Positions 1-8,410 of a stretch of DNA of 64,000 nt are shown here, in pieces. How positions within the stretch are numbered: the stretch's first letter is position 1; each line of letters starts with the position of its first letter. Position numbers and translations under genes: made by a program. The notes beneath the pieces were generated by a model. It was not told the origin of the DNA and ran no database searches. It was given only the letters and a program-made list of their open reading frames with translations. Source of the DNA: VHCN01 sp964589935. GTDB taxonomy: Bacteria; Verrucomicrobiota; Verrucomicrobiia; Limisphaerales; VHCN01. The stretch is taken from assembly GCA_964589935.1 (NCBI GenBank), contig CAZPVD010000003.1, positions 310,001-374,000 on the forward strand, in the 5' to 3' direction.

Positions 1-3000
1 TGCCGGGCTTCACCGTCCGCGAACTGCCGCTCGAACTGAAGAATATCAACACGCTGAAGTATCGCGCCGACGGCAAGCTTTACGCGCTCGGTTACAACGG
101 GCAAATTTGGCTGCTTTCCGACACCGATGGCGACGGCATCGAGGACAAGGCGGAACTGTTCTTCGACGGCAGCACGAAGCTTCGCGGCCCCATCGGCATG
201 GCCGTCACGCCGCCGGGTTACGCGCGCGGGCAGGGCGTGTTCGTCCCATCGAAGGGCAAACTCTCGCTCATCGTGGACAAGGACGGCGACGGCCGCGCGG
301 ACGAGGAGATCATCGTCGCGACCGGCTGGAAGGAAATCACGCAGAACGTGGACGCCATCGGCTGCGCGCTCGACAAGGACGGCAACATCTACTTCGCGCT
401 CGGCACCGCGAACTACGCGAACGGCTACCTGCTCGACGCCGACGGCAAGGCGCACTACGACCTCGCGTCCGAGCGCGGCACCGTGCTCAAGGTGTCGCCC
501 GATTTTTCAAAACGCGAAATCATCTGCACCGGCGTGCGCTTCCCGGTGGCGATGGCGTTCAATCGTTACGGAGATTTGTTCTGCACTGATCAGGAGGGCG
601 CGACGTGGCTGCCGAACGGAAATCCCTTCGACGAATTGCTGCACATCCAGCCGGGCCGGCATTACGGCTTCCCGCCGCGTCACCCGAAGCACTTGCCGAA
701 CGTCTTCGACGAGCCGAGCACGTTCGATTACGGCCCGCAGCATCAGAGCACGTGCGGGCTGAGTTTCAACGAGCCGGTGAACGGTGGGAAAACTTTTGGC
801 CCCGCCTTCTGGGCCGATGACGTGTTCATCGCCGGCGAATCGCGCGGGAAAATTTACCGGACGAAGCTGGCCAAGACCGCCGCCGGCTATGTCGCGCAGA
901 ACAACCTCATCGCCTGCCTCAATATGCTGACGGTCGAGGTGTGCGTGACGCCGCGTGGCGATTTGCTCGCGTCATGCCACAGCGGCAAGCCCGACTGGGG
1001 CACCGGCCCGAACGGTGTCGGAAAGATTTTCAACATCCGCTATTCGGACACGAACGCGCCGCAGCCCGTGCTCACGTGGAGCGCCACCCCGACGGAGATT
1101 CGCATCGCCTTCGACCGGCCGCTCGACCCGGCGAACCTGCGCGATCTCGCCAAGCGCACGAGCATCACTGCCGGCAAATATGTGATGCCCGGCGACCGTT
1201 TCGAGGTGATGCGCCCCGGCTATCAGGTCGTGCAGGATCAGCTCGCCGCGCCGCGTTACGACGTGCCGGTGTTTTCGGCCGCGTTGAGCGCGGACCGGCG
1301 CACCATTCATCTCATCACCGCGCCGCGCACCGCCGCTGTGAACTATGCGGTGCGGATGCCGAATGTCTCTGGTAGGGCCAACCTGCCGGTCGGCCAGGAC
1401 GCGCGGCAGCGCGTCCCTACCAACTCTTATGACGACATCGAACTGCTCGTGGACAACCACGGCGTCGAGGCGAAGTGGACTTCCACTGACGGCAAGGAAT
1501 CGTGGAGCGGCTGGCTGCCGCATCTCGACACGGAAGTGTCGAAGGCGCTTACCGCCGGCAGCGCGGAGCATGAGCGGCTGTGGAAACTGCTTTCAAAACT
1601 GGGAACGGTTGCGATTCAAATGCAACTCGACCTGCTTGGGATGCTTCAGCCAGCGGTTCAGCCCGGGTCGAAGCTGGATTACGATCCGGCAAGGGAGATT
1701 GTGGCGGTGATTATTACGGGGTCGTCGAAAATGATTGTCAAGCTGGTCAGTCCTGATCTTGCGATTCGAGGCTCGGCTGGTTTCACGTCCCTCCCCTTTT
1801 CTTGGTTTCTCACTGCGCGTCCTGAAAAGAGTTGGTCACGAGCGTCCATCGAAGCGCCTACTTCACAAACTTTCCGAGATACTCAGGTGACTTGGACAGG
1901 GTCAGAACAACAGGAACTTATACGCCCCTTCCCCCTCCGCCGCTTCTACCTGCCGTGGGCCGAGCCGAAGGCCGAACCTGTGTTGCTCGCCGGCGAGCGC
2001 GTCATTCCCGAAATTGCCGGCGGCAACTGGCTTCATGGACGCCACCTGTTCTTCGGCGAGCAGCTCGGCTGCGCCAAGTGCCACCGCATTCGCGGCGAGG
2101 GCACGGCCGTCGGGCCGGATTTGTCGAACTTGATTCACCGCGATTACGCGAGCGTGCTGCGCGACATCCGCGAGCCGAGCGCGGCCATCAACCCGGACCA
2201 TCCGGCTTTCACGCTCGAACTCGCAGACGGCGAGCCGATCACTGGAGTCGTGGTCAGCGAGTCGGCCACCGAGTTGAAACTTGCCGACGCGACCGGCAAG
2301 CTGCAATTGATTCCGCGTGCGAAAGTGAGGGCGATGCGCCCGTCGCTGCTTTCACTCATGCCCGAAGGTCTGCTCGCGAGTGCGAACGCCGAGCAGGTGC
2401 GCGACTTGATGATGTTCCTGCTGACTTCACCGCTCGAACCCGCGCCCATCGAGGCTCCGAATCCACCGCCCGCGCGCAAGTTGTCCGAAGTGAAGGCCGT
2501 GCTGACTGCAAATGCGAAACCCGAAACTCCAAACTCTAAACCAAGCTTCCACATCGTGCTCTGCGCCGGGCCGAAGGATCACGGCCCCGGCGAGCACGAT
2601 TATCCGCTGTGGCAGAAACGCTGGAGCAAACTGCTCGCGCTCGCGGACGGCGTGACCGTGAGCACCGCGGACAAGTGGCCGAACGCTGAACAGTTCGCGA
2701 AGGCTGACGTGATTTGCTTCTTCAGCAACAATCCGGCGTGGGATGCGGAGCGCGCGAAGGAACTCGACGCCTTTCTCACTCGCGGTGGCGGCGCGATGTT
2801 CCTGCACTATGCGGTGGACGGCCACAAGGATGTCGAGGCGCTCGCACAACGCATCGGCCTCGCGTGGCGCGGTGGCGCGTCGAAGTTCCGGCACGGCGCG
2901 CTCGATTTGAAGGCGCACACGCATCCGCTCGCGGCGGGTTTTACGAAACTTGATTTCGTTGACGAGAGCTACTGGAATCTCACCGGCGATGCAAAGAACA

Positions 3001-3227
3001 TCCAGTTGCTCGCGAGCGGCGTCGAGGATGACGCATCGCAGCCGCTCGTGTGGACGCGCGAGCATGGCGGGGGCCGCGTGTTCGTCTCGATCCTTGGACA
3101 CTACAACTGGACCTTCGACGATCCGCTCTACCGCGTGCTGTTGCTGCGCGGTGTTTGCTGGAGCGCGAACCAGCCGATGGACCGGCTCGCGGAGCTTGCG
3201 TTCATCGGAGCGCGAATCGGTGAATGA
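1..3227 (+). CDS. PVC-type membrane-bound dehydrogenase / cytochrome c / ThuA protein, 5' partial
   Basis: The frame is open from the left edge (first full codon at base 3), so the true start lies upstream; the first in-frame ATG at 198 is internal because propeller-like sequence continues before it. The N-terminal part is a PVC-type beta-propeller with Asp-rich turns (DTDGDGIED, DKDGDGRAD) as in the membrane-bound dehydrogenase family TIGR02604. A single c-type heme site CAKCH is at about 2070-2084, followed by the conserved tail of the Pirellula/Verrucomicrobium heme-binding domain (TIGR02603). From about 2545 to the end is a ThuA-like glutamine-amidotransferase-fold domain (FHIVLCAGPKDHGPGEHDY). 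It is probably periplasmic and probably oxidises sugars or polyols; the substrate cannot be told. Its stop overlaps the next start by 4 bp. A 51-nt palindromic repeat lies in frame at 1371-1421. Confidence 0.88.
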   Translation, partial: PGFTVRELPLELKNINTLKYRADGKLYALGYNGQIWLLSDTDGDGIEDKAELFFDGSTKLRGPIGMAVTPPGYARGQGVFVPSKGKLSLIVDKDGDGRADEEIIVATGWKEITQNVDAIGCALDKDGNIYFALGTANYANGYLLDADGKAHYDLASERGTVLKVSPDFSKREIICTGVRFPVAMAFNRYGDLFCTDQEGATWLPNGNPFDELLHIQPGRHYGFPPRHPKHLPNVFDEPSTFDYGPQHQSTCGLSFNEPVNGGKTFGPAFWADDVFIAGESRGKIYRTKLAKTAAGYVAQNNLIACLNMLTVEVCVTPRGDLLASCHSGKPDWGTGPNGVGKIFNIRYSDTNAPQPVLTWSATPTEIRIAFDRPLDPANLRDLAKRTSITAGKYVMPGDRFEVMRPGYQVVQDQLAAPRYDVPVFSAALSADRRTIHLITAPRTAAVNYAVRMPNVSGRANLPVGQDARQRVPTNSYDDIELLVDNHGVEAKWTSTDGKESWSGWLPHLDTEVSKALTAGSAEHERLWKLLSKLGTVAIQMQLDLLGMLQPAVQPGSKLDYDPAREIVAVIITGSSKMIVKLVSPDLAIRGSAGFTSLPFSWFLTARPEKSWSRASIEAPTSQTFRDTQVTWTGSEQQELIRPFPLRRFYLPWAEPKAEPVLLAGERVIPEIAGGNWLHGRHLFFGEQLGCAKCHRIRGEGTAVGPDLSNLIHRDYASVLRDIREPSAAINPDHPAFTLELADGEPITGVVVSESATELKLADATGKLQLIPRAKVRAMRPSLLSLMPEGLLASANAEQVRDLMMFLLTSPLEPAPIEAPNPPPARKLSEVKAVLTANAKPETPNSKPSFHIVLCAGPKDHGPGEHDYPLWQKRWSKLLALADGVTVSTADKWPNAEQFAKADVICFFSNNPAWDAERAKELDAFLTRGGGAMFLHYAVDGHKDVEALAQRIGLAWRGGASKFRHGALDLKAHTHPLAAGFTKLDFVDESYWNLTGDAKNIQLLASGVEDDASQPLVWTREHGGGRVFVSILGHYNWTFDDPLYRVLLLRGVCWSANQPMDRLAELAFIGARIGE
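1371..1421. repeat. In-frame palindromic dispersed repeat (ggtaggg...ccctacc)
   Basis: The 51 nt begin with ggtaggg and end with its reverse complement ccctacc, with a GC-rich palindromic interior (gacgcgcggcagcgcgtcc). It sits inside the dehydrogenase gene and adds exactly 17 codons (GRANLPVGQDARQRVPT) without breaking the frame. It resembles a dispersed repeat I associate with PVC genomes; only one copy is visible here. Confidence 0.6.
2511..2541. repeat. Short 'gaaac(t)ccaaactc' dispersed repeat inside the dehydrogenase gene
   Basis: A run of aaac/aact units is translated as NAKPETPNSKPS, exactly in the linker between the cytochrome domain and the ThuA domain. The A/C-rich composition differs from the surrounding GC-rich codons. 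It resembles the intergenic 'CETRNSKL'-type repeats seen in draft PVC genomes, here carried in frame. The assignment to a repeat family is from memory. Confidence 0.4.
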
Positions 3228-4147
3228 ACGACAGATCAAATCAAATGAAGCAGTTGCATCCGTTTGTCTTTCTCGGATTCATCGCCTGCCTGCTGGCCTC
3301 GGGACTGAAGGCAGCGTCGGCAGCCGAAGTTCCTTATCGCGTGGACCACGCCGCGCCGTTAAAGGTCGAAGAACGGCAGCTCGACCAACAGGACAGCTTC
3401 ACACTCGTGCGTGTCGAGTTCAACGGCATCGAGGGTGACCGCGTGCCGGGGCATCTTTACCTGCCGCGCAATCTCAATGGCCGCGCGCCCGCTGTGCTCG
3501 TGCAGCACGGCATCGGCGACAAGAAACAGTCCGAATATATCGTGCAGACCTGCCGGATGCTCGCGGCGCGCGGCGTCATCGCGCTCGGCATTGACGCGCC
3601 AAACCGTGGCGAGCGCAAGGCCGCCGCCGGCAAGGAGAAAACTTCCCTTCTCGACCCGTCGTCCGTTCACAAGTGGTTCCGCCAGCACTGCGGCGATTAC
3701 AGCCGCGCCTTCGATTACCTCGGCACACGCGACGACGTGGACAAGGACCGTCTCGGCTACATCGGCTTCAGTTGGGGTGCCATCACCGGCATCACCTACG
3801 CCGCGCACGACCCGCGCATCAAGGCCATGACCTCCATCGGCGGCGGTGGCAACCTCGTCGGCTACCTCGGTCTGCCCGCAGTGCCCGGCGCGGACAGCAA
3901 GGCACCGCCTTCGCTCGACCCAGCGCACAACGTCGCCGCGTTCGCACCGCGCCCGCTGCTGTTCGTGAACGCGAAGCAGGATACCATCGTCCTGCCGCCC
4001 TTTGCGCAGGCGCTGCACAATGCCGCCGGCGAAGGCTCGAAAGTCGAGTGGTATGACACCGACCACTACTTCGGCGGCGTGGACCGCGAGAAAATCCTCG
4101 GCCACGTTGTGGACTTCATGAAGGTGAAATTGACGGAGAAGAAATAA
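3224..4147 (+). CDS. Secreted alpha/beta hydrolase (dienelactone hydrolase / acetyl esterase-like)
   Basis: The 307-aa protein starts at an ATG that overlaps the upstream stop by 4 bp (ATGA), suggesting translational coupling; an alternative ATG at 3245 would give a tighter signal peptide (MKQLHPFVFLGFIACLLASG). The nucleophile elbow GFSWG (about 3764-3778) fits the G-x-S-x-G motif of serine hydrolases. Other family marks are the oxyanion-region HGIGD after the first beta strand, an acid in the VNAKQDTIV strand and a C-terminal DTDHYF histidine. It is probably a periplasmic esterase acting on acylated carbohydrate or a similar small ester, working with the preceding dehydrogenase. The exact substrate is unknown. 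Confidence 0.8.
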   Translation: MNDRSNQMKQLHPFVFLGFIACLLASGLKAASAAEVPYRVDHAAPLKVEERQLDQQDSFTLVRVEFNGIEGDRVPGHLYLPRNLNGRAPAVLVQHGIGDKKQSEYIVQTCRMLAARGVIALGIDAPNRGERKAAAGKEKTSLLDPSSVHKWFRQHCGDYSRAFDYLGTRDDVDKDRLGYIGFSWGAITGITYAAHDPRIKAMTSIGGGGNLVGYLGLPAVPGADSKAPPSLDPAHNVAAFAPRPLLFVNAKQDTIVLPPFAQALHNAAGEGSKVEWYDTDHYFGGVDREKILGHVVDFMKVKLTEKK

Positions 4148-4179
4148 AATGTTTCGTTGCTGGCGACAGTTGAATTCTT

Positions 4180-4584
4180 ATGCCGACTGAACATCTCCAA
4201 AACTGGCTGCAAACGTTCAAGCGCGCTCTTTTGTTCGGCTTTACGACGGGCGTAGTCTCCGCGTCAGTTGCAATCGGCAGTGAACTATCGGGTTTGTTTA
4301 ACTGCGTTTGGACATGGTTTATTCTAAACGTAATTTTCACCACAGTTCTGATGTTTGTCTCAGGTCCATGCCGCGTAGTTGGGGTCAGCAGCGCGACATC
4401 CATCGGGTATCTCGCTACGATGACTCATGTGATACAAGATGCAAAACAGAGTGGTCATTGGCTCGAAGATGACATCGTGCCCGTCATTGTTTTGTTCTTC
4501 CTCTGTGTCGTTCTCCCGACACTCGTCGCACTTGTGGTTGATTCAACATCTTTCGTTCTTCGTTACAAGCGGGATTTCATCTGA
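4180..4584 (+). CDS. Small hypothetical membrane protein
   Basis: The 134-aa protein has three or four hydrophobic stretches: residues about 19-38, 45-62 (VWTWFILNVIFTTVLMFV), possibly 65-80, and 106-126 (VPVIVLFFLCVVLPTLVALV). I do not recognise a family. Base composition is clearly lower in GC than the flanking genes, which hints at different origin or weak selection. It lies 32 nt after the esterase on the same strand, and no clear Shine-Dalgarno sequence was seen. The gene is accepted because the hydrophobic pattern is coherent over its full length. Confidence 0.6.
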   Translation: MPTEHLQNWLQTFKRALLFGFTTGVVSASVAIGSELSGLFNCVWTWFILNVIFTTVLMFVSGPCRVVGVSSATSIGYLATMTHVIQDAKQSGHWLEDDIVPVIVLFFLCVVLPTLVALVVDSTSFVLRYKRDFI

Positions 4585-4616
4585 CGTATTAGTCAGCAAC
4601 TTCACAATCGCGAATC

Positions 4617-6050
4617 TCATGTAAGTAATTGTTGGATGACATTCCCACTCACATCCGTGAGACGGAAATCACGCCCGCCGAAACGGAACGTCAGCTTCTC
4701 GTGATCCACACCGAGCAGGTGCAGCACGGTCGCGTAGAGGTCGTAGATTTCGCATTTGTTCTCGACCGCGTAGTAGCCGAGTTCGTCAGTCGCGCCGTAA
4801 GCCGTGCCGCCCCTGATGCCGCCGCCCGCGAGCCACAGGCTGAACCCGAACGGATTGTGATCGCGCCCGTCGCTGCCCTGCGAGAAGGGTGTGCGCCCAA
4901 ACTCGCCACTGAACAGGATGAGCGTCTCGTCGAACAGCCCGCGCGCCTTGAGGTCGGTGATGAGCGCGGCGAGGCCGGTGTCCACCTGATGCGCCATCGC
5001 GCCGTGGCCCTCGCGCAACTTGCCGTGCTGGTCCCACGGGTTGGGTGCGTTGCCCGCGCCGATGCCTTCGTTGATGCAACTCAACTCGACAAAGCGCACG
5101 CCGCGCTCGATGAGCCGGCGCGCGACGAGGCACTGCAATCCGTAGGACGCGCTTTGCTTGTGCGGCGAGTCGAGGCCGTAGAGCTTCTTCGTCGCCTCGC
5201 TTTCGCCGCGGATGTCGCACAGCTCCGGCACGGCGGACTGCATTCGATACGCGGTCTCGTAGTTGTGGATCGCGCCCTCGACCGCCGCCTCGCCGGTGCT
5301 CTGCGCGAAGCCTTCATCGAGTCCGCGGATGAAGTTCAGCCGCCGCTGCTGCAACGAGTCGGTCTCGCGCGGCTGGATGTTCGCGAGCGCGGGCTGTTCG
5401 TCCACGCGCAGGATGCTCGCCTGATGCTGCGCGGGCAGGTAGCCGTTGCTGAAGAGGCCGACGCCGCCGTGCGGTGGCGTTGCGCCGCCGCTTTGCAGCA
5501 CGACGAAGCCCGGCAGATTTTGATTTTCCGTGCCGAGTCCGTAGTTCACCCACGCGCCCGCGCTCGGATGGCCCATGAACGGAAAGCCGGTGTGGAAGAA
5601 ATAATTCCCCTGCGCGTGCTCGTTGACCTTGCTCGTCATCGAGCGGATCACCGCGAGGTCGTCCGCGAGCGCGGCGAGCCGCGGGAAAAGATCGGTCATC
5701 ACCACGCCGCTCTGCCCGCGCGGGCGCGCCTCCCACGGGCTGGCCATGATGTTTCCGTTGTTGTTGAACATCGTGGGCCGCACCGGCACGGGCATCGGCT
5801 GGCCGTGGCGCTCCTTCAACGCGGGCTTGGGATCGAACGAATCCACGTGCGACACGCCGCCGCTCATGTAGGCGAAGATGACGTGCTTCACGCGCGGCAC
5901 GAAGTGCGGCGTCCCAAGCGAAGGCCCCGTCGCGCCGAACGATCTGTCATTCATCAACCCCGCCAGCGCGAACGAGCCGAAGCCGAGCGACGTGCGGCGG
6001 AGCATCTCGCGGCGGGAGAGGGAGCGGTGGATCATCGGCTTGAAGTTCAT
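4617..6050 (-). CDS. DUF1501 domain protein (Tat-exported)
   Basis: The 477-aa protein has an N-terminal twin-arginine type signal (SRREMLRRTSLGFGSFALAG). The alkaline-phosphatase-like DUF1501 marks are present: MSGGVSHVDSFDPKP near residue 65, WDQHGKLREGHG, LILFSGEFGRTPFSQGSDGRDHNP and a C-terminal HLLGVDHEKLTFRFGGRDFRLTD. These sulfatase-superfamily-like proteins are abundant in Planctomycetes and Verrucomicrobia and usually sit next to DUF1549/DUF1553 proteins, as here; their biochemical role is not established. Its start overlaps the upstream gene's stop by 4 bp (ATGA at 6047-6050), so it is the last gene of a coupled three-gene operon. Confidence 0.9.
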   Translation of the reverse strand: MNFKPMIHRSLSRREMLRRTSLGFGSFALAGLMNDRSFGATGPSLGTPHFVPRVKHVIFAYMSGGVSHVDSFDPKPALKERHGQPMPVPVRPTMFNNNGNIMASPWEARPRGQSGVVMTDLFPRLAALADDLAVIRSMTSKVNEHAQGNYFFHTGFPFMGHPSAGAWVNYGLGTENQNLPGFVVLQSGGATPPHGGVGLFSNGYLPAQHQASILRVDEQPALANIQPRETDSLQQRRLNFIRGLDEGFAQSTGEAAVEGAIHNYETAYRMQSAVPELCDIRGESEATKKLYGLDSPHKQSASYGLQCLVARRLIERGVRFVELSCINEGIGAGNAPNPWDQHGKLREGHGAMAHQVDTGLAALITDLKARGLFDETLILFSGEFGRTPFSQGSDGRDHNPFGFSLWLAGGGIRGGTAYGATDELGYYAVENKCEIYDLYATVLHLLGVDHEKLTFRFGGRDFRLTDVSGNVIQQLLT

Positions 6051-8410
6051 TTGCTATCTCCTTTGACGGCGGCTTTCGCAAGCGATTCCTCCGACCTTCG
6101 CAACAGATCCTCCAGCCACTCGGTTCCGTTCGGACGCACGCCGTGGCCGGTGAAGATCACGTCGGGTTTCCACGCGAGCAGTTTCTCGCGGATGGCCTTC
6201 ACGACCGGGCGCGCCTTGTCCGCGTCGCCCCAGCAGCGGTGCACGATGTCACTCTCTGGCTCGAAGCCGAGGTCGCCGGTGAACGCCACGCGTTTGCCGC
6301 CAAGTTCCGTCATGTAGATCGTCAGGTCGAAGCTGTGCCCGGGCACGAACAGCGCGCGGAACTTCTGCCCCGACACTTCAAACTCCGTCTCGTCGCCGAC
6401 GCGCTCGAGCTGTAGCGGCACGTCGAGCGGACGCGGCGGATAGATGCCGTAGTCCGTGAGCATCGGCATGAGCCACGTGAGCGCAAGCGCGGCGGACTTC
6501 GGCCCGACGATCTTCGCGCCCGCGGCGCGCCACAGATACGCGCCGCCCGCGTGGTCGCCGTGCGAGTGCGTGTGCAGCACGTGCGTCACGCGCTCGATGC
6601 CCAGCGCCCGCACGCGCGCCTGCGAAATCGCATGGCCCGACGTGCCGCCCGCGTCCACGAGCACCGCCTCTCGGCCAAGCTTGAGAATCCAGATGTCACC
6701 AACGTAGGCGTGCTCGCCCCGCGGAATCCGCCCACCTTGATGCACCGGAATGCCCGCGACGACTTCCGCCGGCGGCGTGGAAATGGTAGGCGGTTCGACG
6801 GCGGGAATGTTCTCCGTCCAAACCAATTTCCCGGTGCGCTCAAGGCGAAAAAGTTTTCCCGCCGCTGTGCCCGCAACGGCGAAGGAACCGTCCGCGCTCC
6901 ACGCGAGCCGAGCTGGTGAACCGAGTTCCCACTTGCCGGAAACTTTGCCATCCGCACCGGCGAGATACGCCTGTCCATCCCAGCACGACACGAGCGCGCG
7001 TCCGTCAGCCGGGTTCACCGCGCAATCTGCGACCGCATCGGGGAACGCGAGCGTTTCCGTCGCGCGCGTCGCGAGGTTGACGCGATACACCGTGCGCGCC
7101 TCGCGCTCGACCGGCAGCCACGGCTCGCCCGCCATGCCGCGCGCGAACCACGACGCCGGCCAGCACCAGACTTCATCCGCCTTCGCGCCGAATCCAACCT
7201 CGAACAGTCCCGCCTCCGGCAGCCATTCGCGCAACAGCTCCTTGCCGTCGCCGTCGAAGATGCGCAGACGCCCGCGCTGCTTCGGCACGAAGTTCAGCGC
7301 GTGAATCGGCGGATCCCACTTGCCGATGGCTGGGCCGCTGCGCACCCACGTCCACACGCCGTGCTCGATGAGCGCCACGCGCGAGCCGTCGCGATTCAGA
7401 GCGAGACCGCCGGCGACAGTCCCTTGCACGACCGTGTCCGGACGGAGACGGAAGCCGTCCGCAAGCAATTCGGGGAATTCGAGCGCAGGATCGGGCAATC
7501 GCAGCGCAGACTCGTGGTCGGTGAGATTAGTGCTCCAGAGTTGCTTGTTCGGATTGACCGACCACACGCTCAACCCACTGCGGTCTTGCACCTTCATTGA
7601 CAATGGATAAGCCAGTTGCTTTGACGAGTGCCATTGAAACGCAGCGCGCTTGCCGTCGCGGCTCGCAGCCATCCGCGTTGCGCGGCTTGTGAGAAGTTGA
7701 TTCCTGTCCTCGTAACGGAGGCGTTGGCGCTGTCCGTTCACACTCATCAACGTGCCCGGCGGCTTGAAGACCCAGTCCGGCCCGCGCACGAAGAGTTCGC
7801 CGAAATGGCTCGCGAACCAGCCCGTGCGCCAATCGCCATCGCCCGGACGTAGCCGCGCCACCTCGCTGTCGTGCGTGTCAGCCTCGACGAACTCGTCCTT
7901 CAACGCCGCACCGAACAGGGCGCTTGTCGGGCCGAGCCACACCGTCGGCTCCGGCGACGTGACCCGTGAATACGCGAGGCCGACGGCCATCGCCTTGCCT
8001 CCGTCGAGCGTGGCAACTTGCATCGGCGCCCACGGTGGGAAGTGGCGCTTGGCGAGAACCGATCCGTCCGGCGCGAGTTGCCACACGTTCACGTCGTGGC
8101 TGAAGGCCATCGTGCCGACAGTGATGAACTTACTGTCCGGGGAAATGTCCACGCAGGAAACCGCCTGCGGCGCGAGTGTGCGACCCTGCGCAGTGGCGGC
8201 AGGCACGCGGGACTGGGCAGCGGGTGGAGCAACTTGAACCTGCCGAACCGCAAGCTCCGCGAAGGCGCTCGATGCAAGCATCGTCGCAGCCGCGAGCGTG
8301 GCGTGGGGCGGCAACCGGAGTTTGAACCACAGAGGCACAGAGATGCGGCGAAGTTCTGCGTTTCGGAACTTCTCTGTGTCCTCTGTGCCTCTGTGGTTCA
8401 TCATCCTCAT
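6047..8410 (-). CDS. Beta-propeller / metallo-beta-lactamase fusion protein
   Basis: The 787-aa protein has WD40/PQQ-like propeller repeats (CVDISPDSKFITVGT, GGLALNRDGSRVAL, RLAWSADGSFAVAGT) over about residues 80-530, followed by a metallo-beta-lactamase domain. The metal-binding motif is HTHSHGDHAGG, with later ligand regions FTGDLGFEPE and IFTGHGVRPN. The combination suggests a secreted metallohydrolase carried on a propeller. Start choice: the ATG at 8408-8410 overlaps the upstream stop (ATGA), but residues about 6-30 are translated from a dispersed palindromic repeat. The next Met (8279-8281) would truncate the hydrophobic leader ATLAAATMLASSAFA. I keep the long start. The substrate is unknown. 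Confidence 0.8.
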   Translation of the reverse strand: MRMMNHRGTEDTEKFRNAELRRISVPLWFKLRLPPHATLAAATMLASSAFAELAVRQVQVAPPAAQSRVPAATAQGRTLAPQAVSCVDISPDSKFITVGTMAFSHDVNVWQLAPDGSVLAKRHFPPWAPMQVATLDGGKAMAVGLAYSRVTSPEPTVWLGPTSALFGAALKDEFVEADTHDSEVARLRPGDGDWRTGWFASHFGELFVRGPDWVFKPPGTLMSVNGQRQRLRYEDRNQLLTSRATRMAASRDGKRAAFQWHSSKQLAYPLSMKVQDRSGLSVWSVNPNKQLWSTNLTDHESALRLPDPALEFPELLADGFRLRPDTVVQGTVAGGLALNRDGSRVALIEHGVWTWVRSGPAIGKWDPPIHALNFVPKQRGRLRIFDGDGKELLREWLPEAGLFEVGFGAKADEVWCWPASWFARGMAGEPWLPVEREARTVYRVNLATRATETLAFPDAVADCAVNPADGRALVSCWDGQAYLAGADGKVSGKWELGSPARLAWSADGSFAVAGTAAGKLFRLERTGKLVWTENIPAVEPPTISTPPAEVVAGIPVHQGGRIPRGEHAYVGDIWILKLGREAVLVDAGGTSGHAISQARVRALGIERVTHVLHTHSHGDHAGGAYLWRAAGAKIVGPKSAALALTWLMPMLTDYGIYPPRPLDVPLQLERVGDETEFEVSGQKFRALFVPGHSFDLTIYMTELGGKRVAFTGDLGFEPESDIVHRCWGDADKARPVVKAIREKLLAWKPDVIFTGHGVRPNGTEWLEDLLRRSEESLAKAAVKGDSK
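8324..8399. repeat. Palindromic 'cacagaggcacagag' repeat at the 5' end of a gene
   Basis: Perfect 19-bp inverted repeats (gaaccacagaggcacagag at 8324-8342 and its reverse complement at 8381-8399) enclose a smaller inverted repeat (agttc/gaact). Together they form a strong cruciform or hairpin. On the minus strand it is read as the HRGTEDTEK-type peptide well known as a spurious or inserted translation in many genomes. It lies between the start codon and the hydrophobic leader of the propeller/lactamase gene. Confidence 0.85.
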
